Positions 35,852 through 45,877 are shown, counted from the stretch's first letter. The stretch is DNA of 64,000 nt from Rhodocyclaceae bacterium (GCA_006218025.1 VBWA01000021.1:1-64000); one strand, 5' to 3'. Numbers and translations: made by a program. The notes: generated by a model from the letters alone, not told the origin.

Positions 35852-37201
35852 ATGTCCCCAAAACAGAGCACGCTGGCCGACCCCGCACAGGACAACAACG
35901 ACGCCCTGCGGGAACAGCTAAGCACGACCACCGAAGCCTACAACCGTTTCGTGCCGCGCGAGTTTCTCCGCTTGCTGGGCATCGACGACATCCGCAAGGT
36001 CGAACTCGGGCAACAGGTCGAACGCAAGATGACCATCCTGTTTGCCGACATCCGCAACTTCACCTCGCTGTCGGAGTCGATGAGTCCGCAGGAAAACTTC
36101 AACTTCCTCAACTCCTACCTGATTCAGATGGAGCCGGTGATTGCCGCTCATGGCGGTTTCATCGACAAATACATCGGCGACGGCATCATGGCGCTGTTTC
36201 CCGATTCGCCGGATGCGGCATTGCGCTGCGGTCTGGCAATGATGGAGCGGCTCGAACAATACAACGACGGCCGCGAGCGCGCCGGCTACCGCCGGATCAA
36301 GATAGGCATCGGCATCAACACGGGCATCGTCATCCTCGGCACCATAGGCGGCGCGGCGCGCATGGATGGCACGGTGATCGGCGACGCGGTCAACCTCGCG
36401 GCGCGAATGGAGCGTCTTACCAAGGACTACAGGGTCTCGATTCTGATCAGCGAATACACGCTGTACTGCCTTGACGAACCAAGCCTCTGGTCGATCCGCT
36501 TTCTCGATCGCACGCATGTGCGCGGCAAGCAAGGCACTCAATCGGTGTATGAAGTGTTCAACGCCGACCCTCCCGCCCTGAGGGAAGCCAAGAAGAAAAC
36601 CCTCACCATGTTCGAGGAGGCGCTGGCCTACTTTCACCTCGACGACCTCCTCACCGCCCGCGAGCGCCTCGCGGGCTACCTGGCGATCGTGCCGGACGAC
36701 GACGCTGCCCACGTCTATCTCGAGCGTTGCGAAACTCCCGCTGCGGGTCTCGGCGAACAGCGGGGAGAACTGCCTTCAATCTGGCGGGAGGAGTACTCCT
36801 TTGGCGTGCCGGTTGTGGACGCGGCGCACAAGAACCTGCTTTCCGACATGAATGCCTTGGCCCGGGCGGTAAATGTCAGCGCCTTGCATCTGACCACGCC
36901 GCTGATGGCCCAGATCCGCTTCGCCGCGGTGCGCGATTTCGCGGTCGAAGAGCAACTGATGCAGGAAGACGGCTATCCCTTCCTCGAACTTCATGTCCGC
37001 CAGCATCAGCGTTTTTTTGAGTTCTTTGGCGAGTTGCGCCGCGAAATTGAGGAAGGCGAGGAGAATCGCGTCTATCTGGCCTTTCGCGTCAAGCGCTACC
37101 TGACCGGCTGGCTGATCAACCACATCCTCAGCGCCGACAGGCATTACGGCCACTACCGGGCCGGCAAGCGTCGAGAGCAGGGCCTGCGGCAAGTCACCTG
37201 A
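35852..37201 (+). CDS. Class III nucleotide cyclase fused to a hemerythrin-like domain
   Basis: 449 residues from the ATG at 35852. The cyclase domain (about 60-235) has metal Asp in ILFADIRNFTSLSE, the second Asp in YIGDGIMALF and the transition-state region GTVIGDAVNLAARME. A linker follows, then a C-terminal hemerythrin-like four-helix domain (about 310-440): VVDAAHKNLL, EEQLM, HVRQHQRFF, LTGWLINHILSAD. In the usual HFxxEE motif the His is replaced by Asp (RDFAVEE). This suggests O2- or iron-linked control of cAMP, or possibly cGMP, synthesis. Confidence 0.9.
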   Translation: MSPKQSTLADPAQDNNDALREQLSTTTEAYNRFVPREFLRLLGIDDIRKVELGQQVERKMTILFADIRNFTSLSESMSPQENFNFLNSYLIQMEPVIAAHGGFIDKYIGDGIMALFPDSPDAALRCGLAMMERLEQYNDGRERAGYRRIKIGIGINTGIVILGTIGGAARMDGTVIGDAVNLAARMERLTKDYRVSILISEYTLYCLDEPSLWSIRFLDRTHVRGKQGTQSVYEVFNADPPALREAKKKTLTMFEEALAYFHLDDLLTARERLAGYLAIVPDDDAAHVYLERCETPAAGLGEQRGELPSIWREEYSFGVPVVDAAHKNLLSDMNALARAVNVSALHLTTPLMAQIRFAAVRDFAVEEQLMQEDGYPFLELHVRQHQRFFEFFGELRREIEEGEENRVYLAFRVKRYLTGWLINHILSADRHYGHYRAGKRREQGLRQVT

Positions 37202-37292
37202 ACAGGCACAAGCAAGCCGAAGGTGCTATGCTTTTATTGCGCCGCAGCATTTTCGCTGGCAAAGCACTTCAACAACGCTGCTGAACGCCGCC

Positions 37293-39983
37293 ATGCACAA
37301 CGAACGACACTACCTGCACACGCTCTTCGAGCCGCAATCGATCGCCATCGTCGGCGCCTCCGAGACGCCGAACTCGATTGGCGTCACGTTGGTGCGCAAC
37401 ATGCTCGACTCGGGCTACACGGGGAAGCTGTTCTTCGTCAATCCCAGGCACGAAACGGTATTCGGACAACGCAGCTATCCGTCGGTCGATACCATTCCCC
37501 AGCGACTCGATATCGCCGTGATCTGCACCAAGGCAGCTACTGTCCCCGACATCGTCGATGCCTGTGGTCGCGCCGGTTGCAGAAACGCCATCATCATTGC
37601 CGGGGGCTTCGCCGAGGCCGGACCGCGCGGCGCGGCGCTGGAGCGCGCCACGCTGGAGAATGCCCGCCGCCACGGCATGCGCCTGATCGGGCCCAACTGC
37701 CTCGGCATCATGCGCCCCGGCAGCCAGCTCAACCTGACTTTCGCCCATGGCTTCGCCCATGCCGGCACCATCGGCCTCATCTCGCAATCCGGCGCCCTGT
37801 GCACGGCGATTCTCGACTGGGCCTTGCCGAACAATGTCGGGTTCTCGAACGTGGTCTCGCTGGGCGCCGAAAGCGACATCGACTTCGGCGAAGTGCTCGA
37901 CTACATGGTTTCCGACCCGCGTACCGAAAACATTTTCCTGTATATCGAGGGCATCAAGAACGCCCGCCGCTTCATGAGCGCGCTGCGCGCGGCGGCGCGC
38001 TGCAAACCGGTGTTGCTGATCAAGGTAGGCAAGCATCCGGCCGGCGAAAAGGCCGCGCTCTCCCACACCGGCGCCCTGGTCGGCGCCGACGACGTGTTCG
38101 ACGCCGCGCTGCGACGGGCCGGCGTCGTGCGCCTGGCCAACGTCGGCCAAATGTATGCTGCCGCCTCGGCCCTGTTCTCGCACTTCCGACCGCGCGGCAA
38201 ACGCCTGGCGATCATCACCAATGGCGGCGGGCCGGGCGTCATGGCGGCCGACCACGCCGCGGACATCGACATCCCGCTGGCCCAGCTCGACCCTGCCACG
38301 CTCACCCGCCTCAACGAGTCCTTGCCCGCCAACTGGTCGAAGTCCAACCCCATCGACATTCTGGGCGACGCCGATCCGGCGCGCTATGGCGCTGCGCTCC
38401 AGGCCTGCATCGACGATGACAATGTCGACGGCATGCTGGTCATCCTGACGCCGCAGGCGATGACCGACCCGACCCAGGCGGCGCGCACGGTGATCGAGAT
38501 CGCCCGGCAAAGCGACAAGCCCATGGTGACGTGCTGGATGGGCGAAGAGCAGGTAGGCGAGGCGCGCAAGCTGTTCAAGGGCGCGGCGATTCCCACCTTC
38601 CGCACCCCGGAACCCGCCGTCGACCTGTTCTCGCACATTTCCAACTACTACCGGAACCGGCAGTTGCTGATGCAAACGCCGCCCTCGATTTCAGAGCAGG
38701 CTCCGCCGCGACTGGAATCGGCGCGCCTGGTGATCGAATCGGCATTGATGGAAGGCCGCAGGGTCCTCAACGAAATGGAATCGAAGGCCGTGCTGGCCGC
38801 CTTCAAGATTCCGATCGCGCAAACCGTGGTCGCCCGCTCCGCTTCGGAAGCCATGGTGCTTGCCGAGGAACTTGGGCTGCCGGTGGTGATGAAGGTCGAT
38901 TCGCCGCAGATCGTGCACAAGAGCGACTCCGGTGGCGTGCGCCTGAATCTCCACAGCCTCGCCGCCGTGCGCGACTCCTGGCTGGAAATCATGGACGAGG
39001 TGAAAAAGAATTGTCCAGACGCGCACATCAACGGCATCTCCATCGAACCGATGATCCAGAAACCCAACGGCCGGGAACTGGTGGTCGGCATGATGCGCGA
39101 CAAGATCTTCGGCCCCACGATCGTCCTCGGCCCCGGCGGCACCAGCGTCGAGGCCTACAACAGCGACCGCGCCGTGGCCCTGCCGCCGCTCAATCCGGTG
39201 CTGGTGGCCGACATGCTGGCCTCCACCCGGACCACCGCACGGCTCGGTGAATTTCGCAACATGCCGCCGGCCAACATGGAGGCGATCGAGGCCGTGCTGC
39301 TGCGCGTTTCGGCCATGGTCTGCGAAATGCCGTGGATCAGCGAACTGGACATCAATCCGCTGATCGTCGATGAACACGGCGCGGTGGCGGTGGACGCGCG
39401 CATCACGATCGAAAACATGCCGATCACCGCGGGTCGCTATGACCACATGGCGATCCATCCCTACCCGTCGCACCTTAAGTCGAGCTACCAGGCCAAGGAC
39501 GGTTCGCTGGTCACCATCCGCCCGATCCGGCCCGAAGATGTGCGGATGGAACAGGAATTCGTCAAGGGCCTGTCGCCCGAAGCACGCTACATGCGCTTCA
39601 TGAACACCATCCGCGAAGTGTCGCCGGCGCAGATGATCCGCCTCACGCAAATCGACTACGACCGCGAAATGGCCTTCGTCGCCACCATCGACGCAGATGG
39701 CATGGAGAAGGAAATCGGCGTGGTCCGCTACGCCACCAACCCCGATGGCGAATCCTGCGAGTTCGCCATCGTCGTCGCCGACGAGTGGCAGGGCAAGGGC
39801 CTGGCACGCCGCCTGATGGGCATCCTGATCGACACGGCGCGCGCCAGCGGCCTCAGATACATGCACGGCGACTTCCTGGCCGAAAACTCGCGCATGCTGG
39901 CCTTCGTCGCCAGCCTGGGGTTCGTCCTCTCGGCCCATCCGGACGACCACGGCCTCAAGCGCGGCGTATTGGTGCTGAATTGA
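37293..39983 (+). CDS. Pat-type protein lysine acetyltransferase (acyl-CoA-synthetase-like + GNAT)
   Basis: 896 residues. CoA-binding/succinyl-CoA-ligase-like domains (about 10-460), an ATP-grasp domain (about 480-700, with VVMKVDSPQIVHKSDSGGV), and a C-terminal GNAT domain (about 730-896) with the acetyl-CoA loop EWQGKGLARRLM. This is the PatZ/Pka architecture, which acetylates and shuts off acyl-CoA synthetases such as Acs and PrpE. The likely deacetylase CobB is not in the window. It is flanked by two cyclase genes and followed by an acyl-CoA synthetase gene. Confidence 0.92.
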   Translation: MHNERHYLHTLFEPQSIAIVGASETPNSIGVTLVRNMLDSGYTGKLFFVNPRHETVFGQRSYPSVDTIPQRLDIAVICTKAATVPDIVDACGRAGCRNAIIIAGGFAEAGPRGAALERATLENARRHGMRLIGPNCLGIMRPGSQLNLTFAHGFAHAGTIGLISQSGALCTAILDWALPNNVGFSNVVSLGAESDIDFGEVLDYMVSDPRTENIFLYIEGIKNARRFMSALRAAARCKPVLLIKVGKHPAGEKAALSHTGALVGADDVFDAALRRAGVVRLANVGQMYAAASALFSHFRPRGKRLAIITNGGGPGVMAADHAADIDIPLAQLDPATLTRLNESLPANWSKSNPIDILGDADPARYGAALQACIDDDNVDGMLVILTPQAMTDPTQAARTVIEIARQSDKPMVTCWMGEEQVGEARKLFKGAAIPTFRTPEPAVDLFSHISNYYRNRQLLMQTPPSISEQAPPRLESARLVIESALMEGRRVLNEMESKAVLAAFKIPIAQTVVARSASEAMVLAEELGLPVVMKVDSPQIVHKSDSGGVRLNLHSLAAVRDSWLEIMDEVKKNCPDAHINGISIEPMIQKPNGRELVVGMMRDKIFGPTIVLGPGGTSVEAYNSDRAVALPPLNPVLVADMLASTRTTARLGEFRNMPPANMEAIEAVLLRVSAMVCEMPWISELDINPLIVDEHGAVAVDARITIENMPITAGRYDHMAIHPYPSHLKSSYQAKDGSLVTIRPIRPEDVRMEQEFVKGLSPEARYMRFMNTIREVSPAQMIRLTQIDYDREMAFVATIDADGMEKEIGVVRYATNPDGESCEFAIVVADEWQGKGLARRLMGILIDTARASGLRYMHGDFLAENSRMLAFVASLGFVLSAHPDDHGLKRGVLVLN

Positions 39984-40552
39984 GCGCGAGCGAACGCTGC
40001 CCCTGGTGCGGCGACGACCCGCTCTACGTCGCCTATCACGACACCGAGTGGGGCGTGCCCTGCCACGACGAGCGCAGCCTGTTCGAGTTCCTCATCCTCG
40101 AAGGCGCCCAGGCCGGACTGTCATGGATCACGATTCTCAGGAAGCGCGAGAACTATCGCCGCGCCTTCGACAACTTCGATCCCGCCAGGATCGCCCGCTA
40201 CGGCGAGAAGGATGTGGAGCGGCTGCTGGGTGATGCGGGCATCGTCAGAAACCGGCTGAAGATCGCGGCCGCCATCGGCAACGCCCGCGCCACGCTGGAA
40301 CTCTACGAACAGGGCGGTTCGCTCGACCAGTTGCTGTGGACATTCGTCGATGGCCGTCCGCGCATCAACCGCTGGCGCTCGCTGGCCGAAGTGCCTGCCA
40401 TCACGGCGGAAGCCGAGGCCCTGTCGAAGGAACTCAAGCACCGCGGTTTCCGCTTCATCGGCCCCACGGTCATCTACGCCCACATGCAGGCGACCGGCAT
40501 GGTCAACGATCATCTGGTCTCCTGTCCGCGCCACGCCGAACTCGGCGCCTGA
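39980..40552 (+). CDS. tag: DNA-3-methyladenine glycosylase I
   Basis: 190 residues from a TTG that overlaps the stop of the acetyltransferase gene; no better start exists upstream. It removes 3-methyladenine from alkylated DNA. Zinc-binding pieces CPWCGDD and YHDTEWGVPCHD at the N-terminus and DHLVSCPRH near the end, with the helix region EGAQAGLSWITILRKRENYRRAF. Confidence 0.95.
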   Translation: MSASERCPWCGDDPLYVAYHDTEWGVPCHDERSLFEFLILEGAQAGLSWITILRKRENYRRAFDNFDPARIARYGEKDVERLLGDAGIVRNRLKIAAAIGNARATLELYEQGGSLDQLLWTFVDGRPRINRWRSLAEVPAITAEAEALSKELKHRGFRFIGPTVIYAHMQATGMVNDHLVSCPRHAELGA

Positions 40553-40665
40553 TCGCCAACGCCGCACCGGGGCCTGCCGCGGCGCATTCGCGGCCGCTGG
40601 ACAGATTCGGATTCTGGTTACAATACAAACGTTTATAGCCCACTGGTGCGCTGCCCGGCGTTCGT

Positions 40666-43023
40666 ATGCAAATCGGCCTCGAAAACATTCGCGAGATTCT
40701 TGATCACCACCTGAATCAAGAGGATTTCGAGCGACTGCTGCGAGGGCTCGACGACGCAGGCAAGGCCGAGCTCTTCCATCGGATCGTCGAGCACCTGCGC
40801 CGCAGCGAGGCGCTGGTCGATATTGCCAACCGCGTCTCGGACACCCTCTCGCTCGACGTCCTGTTTCCGCGCCTGATGGCAGTGGTTACCGAAGCGCTGG
40901 ACGCCGACCGCAGTTCGCTGTTCCTTCACGATCCCGAGACCGAGGAGCTGTTCTCGCGGGTCATCCAGGGTGATGCCATCGGCGAGATCCGCTTCCCCTG
41001 CCATCTCGGTGTCGCCGGCTCGATCTTCATCAGCGGCGAGGCGGAAATCATCGCCGACGCCTATGCCGACCCGCGCTTCAATCAGGAGTTCGACCGCCAC
41101 ACCGGCTACCACACGCGCAACATCCTCTGCGTTCCGATCCGCAACAAGAAGCGCCAGGTGATAGGCGTCACCCAGGTACTGAACAAGCGCACCGGAGAGT
41201 TCGACGCCGAAGACCAGCGGCTGCTCGAAGGGTTGTCGCTGCAGGCCTCCGCGGCACTCGAGAATGCGCGCCTGTTCGAGAAGGTCGAGCGCCAGCAGCG
41301 CGAGGAAGCCATGCTGCTCGAAGTCAGCGCCTCGATCGTCTCGGAGATCCACCTCGATCCGCTGCTGATGAAGATCATGGCGGCGGCAACCTCGCTGCTC
41401 GACGCCGACCGCGGAACCCTGTTCCTCTACGATGCGGCACGCGACGAACTGTTTTCCCGCGTCGCCGGCGGCATCGGCGGTGCCGAGATTCGCTTTCCGG
41501 CAATTGCCGGCATTGCCGGGGAATGCTTCACCAGTGGGCGGGTGATCAACATCGCCGACGCCTACAGCGATTCCCGTTTCAATCCCGAGTTCGACCGGCA
41601 CACCGGCTACCACACCCATAGCATGCTGTGCATGCCGATCGTCGCCAGGGGCGAGCGCAAGATCGGCGTCATGCAGATTCTGAATCGAAAGGGCGGAGCG
41701 TTCGGCAACTCCGATGAAAGGCGACTGCGCGCCTTCTCGGCCCAGGCCGCCGTCGCCATCGAGAATGCAAAGTTGTTCAAGGAGGTCAGCGCCGCACGCA
41801 ACTACAACGAGGCCATTCTGCACAGCATGAACAATGCCGTGCTGACGCTGGATGCCGACGGCGTACTGAAGAAGGTCAACGAATCGGCGCGACGAATTCT
41901 GCGCCTCAGCGACGATGACCTGCTGGGCCACACACTTGATGAGCACTTCACCGGGCGCAACAGCTGGGTGGCGAAAAGCCTGGAAAAAGTCCGCAGTTCG
42001 GGCAACACCGACATCACCGTCGACACTGACCTGTTCATCGAAGGCGCCGACCTGATTTCAGTCAACCTGACCACGGTGCCTCTGACCAGCATCCAGCATG
42101 AGTCGATCGGCTACATGCTGATGATGGAGGACATCACCCGCGAAAAGCGCCTGCGCAACACCATGTCGCGCTACATGAGCAAGACGGTGGTGGACCAGCT
42201 GCTGGCCAGCGGCGAGGCGGTGCTGGGCGGCACCGGGCGCGACGTCAGCGTGCTGTTTTCCGATATCCGCGGCTTCACCTCGATTTCGGAACGGCTCGGC
42301 GCCAAGGAGACCGTGGCATTGCTCAACGAATACTTCACCGAAATGGTGGATATCGTGTTCGCCCACAACGGGGTGCTCGACAAATACATCGGCGACATGA
42401 TCATGGCGGTGTTCGGCTCAGTGCTGCAGACCAAGGACGACGCGAGCAATGCGGTCATGGTCGGCAACCGGATGTTGACCGGCCTGCACCAGCTGAACCG
42501 GAGGCGCGCCGCGCGCGGCGCCGAGGCGATCAGGATCGGGGTGGGCATCAGCACCGGCAATGTGGTCGCGGGAAACATCGGATCGCTGAAGCGAATGGAA
42601 TACACGGTCATCGGCGACCGGGTCAACCTCGCCGAACGGCTGGAAGGCGCCAACAAGTTCTATGGCACCTCGATCCTGATCTGCGATGCGACCTACGACG
42701 CGATCAGGGATCACGCGTCCGCCCGCGAGATCGATCTGATTCGCGTGCGCGGCCGGGAAAAACCGGTGGCAATCTACGAGGCGCTCGGCCATCACTCCGA
42801 AGACAGCTTCCCGCACCGGGCCGAAGTGCTCGACGCATTCAACGAAGGACTGACGCACTACCGCAGGCGGGAATGGGGCGACGCGGAGCGCTGCTTCCGC
42901 CAGGCGCTGGGTGCCAACCCGGGGGATGGACCATCGAGAATCTACCTCGATCGCTGCGGGATCTACCGCGACGCGCCGCCCCCCGACGACTGGGACGGCG
43001 TCTGGACGATGCAACATGACTAG
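40666..43023 (+). CDS. GAF-GAF-PAS class III nucleotide cyclase
   Basis: 785 residues. Two tandem GAF domains (about 50-205 and 215-375), each with the shared FDRHTGYHT segment similar to cyclic-nucleotide-binding GAFs; a PAS domain (about 385-500); and the cyclase domain (about 520-690) with Asp in VLFSDIRGFTSISE, YIGDMIMAVFG and YTVIGDRVNLAERLE. A C-terminal TPR-like end follows (FNEGLTHYRRREWGDAERCFRQAL). cNMP binding to the GAFs would give feedback as in cyanobacterial CyaB (inference). It probably makes cAMP. Confidence 0.92.
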   Translation: MQIGLENIREILDHHLNQEDFERLLRGLDDAGKAELFHRIVEHLRRSEALVDIANRVSDTLSLDVLFPRLMAVVTEALDADRSSLFLHDPETEELFSRVIQGDAIGEIRFPCHLGVAGSIFISGEAEIIADAYADPRFNQEFDRHTGYHTRNILCVPIRNKKRQVIGVTQVLNKRTGEFDAEDQRLLEGLSLQASAALENARLFEKVERQQREEAMLLEVSASIVSEIHLDPLLMKIMAAATSLLDADRGTLFLYDAARDELFSRVAGGIGGAEIRFPAIAGIAGECFTSGRVINIADAYSDSRFNPEFDRHTGYHTHSMLCMPIVARGERKIGVMQILNRKGGAFGNSDERRLRAFSAQAAVAIENAKLFKEVSAARNYNEAILHSMNNAVLTLDADGVLKKVNESARRILRLSDDDLLGHTLDEHFTGRNSWVAKSLEKVRSSGNTDITVDTDLFIEGADLISVNLTTVPLTSIQHESIGYMLMMEDITREKRLRNTMSRYMSKTVVDQLLASGEAVLGGTGRDVSVLFSDIRGFTSISERLGAKETVALLNEYFTEMVDIVFAHNGVLDKYIGDMIMAVFGSVLQTKDDASNAVMVGNRMLTGLHQLNRRRAARGAEAIRIGVGISTGNVVAGNIGSLKRMEYTVIGDRVNLAERLEGANKFYGTSILICDATYDAIRDHASAREIDLIRVRGREKPVAIYEALGHHSEDSFPHRAEVLDAFNEGLTHYRRREWGDAERCFRQALGANPGDGPSRIYLDRCGIYRDAPPPDDWDGVWTMQHD

Positions 43024-43035
43024 CAGCGGGCGCCT

Positions 43036-44574
43036 GTGATCGAGCTTTCATCCCTGCTGGCACACCACGCGCGCTACCGTCCGCATGCCACGGCGGTGGT
43101 GTTCGACCGGCAGCGGCTCGATTACCGGGCCTTCAATGCCCGCGTCAATCGCATCGCGCATCTGCTGATCGCACTCGGCGTGAGGAAAACAGAGCGTGTC
43201 GCCACGCTGCTGCCCAACGCGCTGGAACTGCTGGAACTCTACTGGGGCTGCGCCCGGATCGGCGCCGTGGTGGTGCCGCTGTCGCCGCTATTGACCGGCG
43301 TCGGCTTGTCCAGCCTGATCAACGACGCAGGCGCCGTCTGCCTCGTCACGCAACGCAGCCTGCTGCCGGTGGTCGCCGCCGTATTGCCGGAACTCGCGAC
43401 GCTGAAGCACTCGCGCGTGCTGCTGATCGATGGCGGAGAGCCGCCCTGGGGAGACTATGCCGCACTGGCGGCCGCTGCGCCGGAGACCGCGCCACCCCCG
43501 GCCGGCGTCACGGGCGACGACCTCTTCAACATCATGTACACCTCGGGCACCACCGGCCTGCCCAAGGGCATCATGCACAGCCACCGCGTGCGCGCCATGT
43601 ACGCGCTGCTGCTGGGAGCTGCCTGGCGCATGACGCCGGAATCGGTGGTGCTGCATAGCGGTGCCATCGTCTTCAACGGCGCCTTCGTCACCCTGATGCC
43701 GGCCTTCCATCTCGGCGCTACCTACATCCTGCAGCGCCAGTTCGATGCGGCGGCGATGATCGCCGCCATCGCCGCGGAAAAGGTCACGCACATCATGCTG
43801 GTGCCGGCGCAGATCATCGCCCTGCTCGATTCACCGGCTTTCGATCCCGAAAAGCTGGCCTCCCTGCAGATGATCCTCTCGCTCGGCGCGCCGCTGGCCC
43901 AGCCGCGCAAGGACCAGCTGAACCAGTTGCTGCCCGGTCGCTTTTACGAACTCTACGGGCTGACCGAAGGCTTCCTCACCATTCTAGACAAGACCGAGGC
44001 CGCGCGCAAAGCCGGTTCGGTCGGCTGCCCGCCGCCCTTCAGCGAGGTGCGCATCGTCAATGAGGACGGCCGCGACCTGCCACCGGGACAAGCCGGCGAG
44101 ATCGTCGGCCGCGGCCCCTTCGCCATGCAGGGCTACTGGGGCAAGCCGCAGCTCACGGCGGAAACCTTGCGCGACGGCTGGATCTACAGCGGCGACATCG
44201 GTTATCTCGACGACGAAGGCTATCTCTATCTGGTCGATCGCAAGAAGGACATGATCGATTCGGGCGGGGTCAAGGTCTATCCGCGCGACATCGAGGAAAT
44301 CGCCGCGCGCCACCCGGCCGTTGCCGAGGTTGCCGTGTTCGGCATTCCGCACGAGACCTGGGGCGAAACCCCGCTCGCCGCCGTGGTGCTGAAAGTCGGC
44401 GCTGGTGCTACGGCGGAAGAACTTCGCGACTGGATCAACGAACGCGTCGCGGCGCGTTATCAGCGCGTCCAGGCTGTCGTCATCCTGTCCGCCTTCCCGC
44501 GCAATGCCGCCGGCAAAACGCTGAAGCGCGAGATGCGCGAACCTTACTGGGCGGGGCGCGCTAGCCGGATCTAG
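43036..44574 (+). CDS. AMP-forming acyl-CoA synthetase
   Basis: 512 residues, GTG start 12 bases after the cyclase stop. Motifs: P-loop YTSGTTGLPKGIMHSH, FYELYGLTE, DGWIYSGDIGYLDDEGYL and DRKKDMIDSGGVKVYPRDIE. The C-terminal catalytic-Lys region is FPRNAAGKTLKREM, which fits the Pat-acetylation signature. Substrate unknown; medium- or aryl-chain acids are possible. The dispersed repeat occurs at LKVGAGATAEEL. Confidence 0.9.
   Translation: MIELSSLLAHHARYRPHATAVVFDRQRLDYRAFNARVNRIAHLLIALGVRKTERVATLLPNALELLELYWGCARIGAVVVPLSPLLTGVGLSSLINDAGAVCLVTQRSLLPVVAAVLPELATLKHSRVLLIDGGEPPWGDYAALAAAAPETAPPPAGVTGDDLFNIMYTSGTTGLPKGIMHSHRVRAMYALLLGAAWRMTPESVVLHSGAIVFNGAFVTLMPAFHLGATYILQRQFDAAAMIAAIAAEKVTHIMLVPAQIIALLDSPAFDPEKLASLQMILSLGAPLAQPRKDQLNQLLPGRFYELYGLTEGFLTILDKTEAARKAGSVGCPPPFSEVRIVNEDGRDLPPGQAGEIVGRGPFAMQGYWGKPQLTAETLRDGWIYSGDIGYLDDEGYLYLVDRKKDMIDSGGVKVYPRDIEEIAARHPAVAEVAVFGIPHETWGETPLAAVVLKVGAGATAEELRDWINERVAARYQRVQAVVILSAFPRNAAGKTLKREMREPYWAGRASRI
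44392..44414 (-). repeat. Dispersed repeat copy in the acyl-CoA synthetase gene
   Basis: Reverse-strand copy, GCCGTAGCA then CCAGCGCCGACTTT, coding KVGAGATA at a position where family members carry a similar-length loop. Confidence 0.6.
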
Positions 44575-45796
44575 CCGGAACCGGAACTGCCTTGCGGCGC
44601 ATGGCGAGGACCGTCAGCACCGCCAGCACCTGCAACAGCGCTACGCCCGGCAGCACGCCATCACGACCGCCGGCATCCAGCAGCGCACCGAAGGCCAGCG
44701 GCCCCATGGCCAGGCCGACGTCGATTCCGGAATAGACGAAACCATAGACGCGGCCGAAGGCCGGCGACGCATTGCCGCCTGCCAGCGCATCGGTGGCGAC
44801 GCGGCGCACCAGCAGGTCGCGCGACGGACCGGCGAGGCCCACACCGACGCCGATGCCGACCATCAGCGGAATCACGCCCCAGGCCGCCGGCAAACCGCTG
44901 GCCAGCACGGCCGCGAAGATGGCCGCCGATATCATGGCCGTGCCGACCGCGCGCTCGTGCGATTGCACGCGTACGGCGATGAAACCTCCGGCCACCATGC
45001 CCGCCGCCGAACCCAGCAGGTAAGCGGTCAGCGCTCCCACTGCAGCGGCCGGCGAAAAGCCATAGATGCCGCCCAGCACCGGCGCCGAAAAATTCTGCAG
45101 GCCGCTGAAGGCCGCCGTGACCAGCAGAAAGAACAGGAAGGCCCGCCAGATCACGGGAACGCTGAGGAAACCGAAAGTTGCCCCCGCCGCCGTGCCGCCA
45201 GCGCCGACTCTTGCGCGGTCATCGTCGAGCAGCGGCCGCGCCAGCTGCAGCGCGACAACCGAACACAAGGCCACCAGCGCCGCCGCAACGCCGGCGCCGC
45301 GCCAACCGGCCCAGGCCAGCGCCGTGCCGGAAATGGCCGCGCCAAGGGCCCAGCCGAGATTGCCCGACAGGCCGTGCACCGAAAACGCATGCCCGAGGCG
45401 CGAGGGCGATACCTTCTTGTTGAGCAGGGAGAAATCCGCCGGATGGAATACCGAATTGCCGCTGCCAGCGAGAGCCGCCGCCAGCAACAGCATCCAATAG
45501 TTGGCGGCGACCGAGAGCGCCACGCCCGAGGCTGCCAGCAGGCTGACTCCCGCCATCAACACGCGGCGCGCGCCGTAGCGATCGACAAGGATGCCGGCAA
45601 AGGCCTGGCCAAGGCCCGAGATGGCGAAAAACACCGTCATCAGGAAGCCGGCCTCGGTGTAGCTGAAACCGAAGGCCGGCATCAGCAGTGGAAACAGCGG
45701 CGGCAACAAAAGATGGAACAGGTGCGAGGTGGCGTGGGCGACACCCACCAGTGCAATCACCACGGCATCGGCACGGACAGTCGTATTCGGGGTCAT
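44561..45796 (-). CDS. MFS transporter
   Basis: 411 residues, 12 predicted membrane helices, with the motif-A-like loop ILVDRYGARRVLMAG between helices 2 and 3. Similar in feel to FosR/fosmidomycin-resistance type exporters (HATSHLFHLLLPPLFP at the N-terminus). The loop between helices 6 and 7 holds a copy of the dispersed repeat (RVGAGGTA). Convergent with the acyl-CoA synthetase gene with a 14-base overlap. Confidence 0.88.
   Translation of the reverse strand: MTPNTTVRADAVVIALVGVAHATSHLFHLLLPPLFPLLMPAFGFSYTEAGFLMTVFFAISGLGQAFAGILVDRYGARRVLMAGVSLLAASGVALSVAANYWMLLLAAALAGSGNSVFHPADFSLLNKKVSPSRLGHAFSVHGLSGNLGWALGAAISGTALAWAGWRGAGVAAALVALCSVVALQLARPLLDDDRARVGAGGTAAGATFGFLSVPVIWRAFLFFLLVTAAFSGLQNFSAPVLGGIYGFSPAAAVGALTAYLLGSAAGMVAGGFIAVRVQSHERAVGTAMISAAIFAAVLASGLPAAWGVIPLMVGIGVGVGLAGPSRDLLVRRVATDALAGGNASPAFGRVYGFVYSGIDVGLAMGPLAFGALLDAGGRDGVLPGVALLQVLAVLTVLAMRRKAVPVPARSG
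45189..45212 (+). repeat. Dispersed repeat copy in the MFS gene
   Basis: GCCGTGCCG then CCAGCGCCGACTCTT, giving VGAGGTA in the central cytoplasmic loop. Confidence 0.7.
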
Positions 45797-45877
45797 GCCA
45801 TGATGCTAACCGAAATGCCCGGCCGAAAAAACCGGCATGGCCAGCAGTGTTATTGCCGGCGACCGGGGCGGAGCGGG

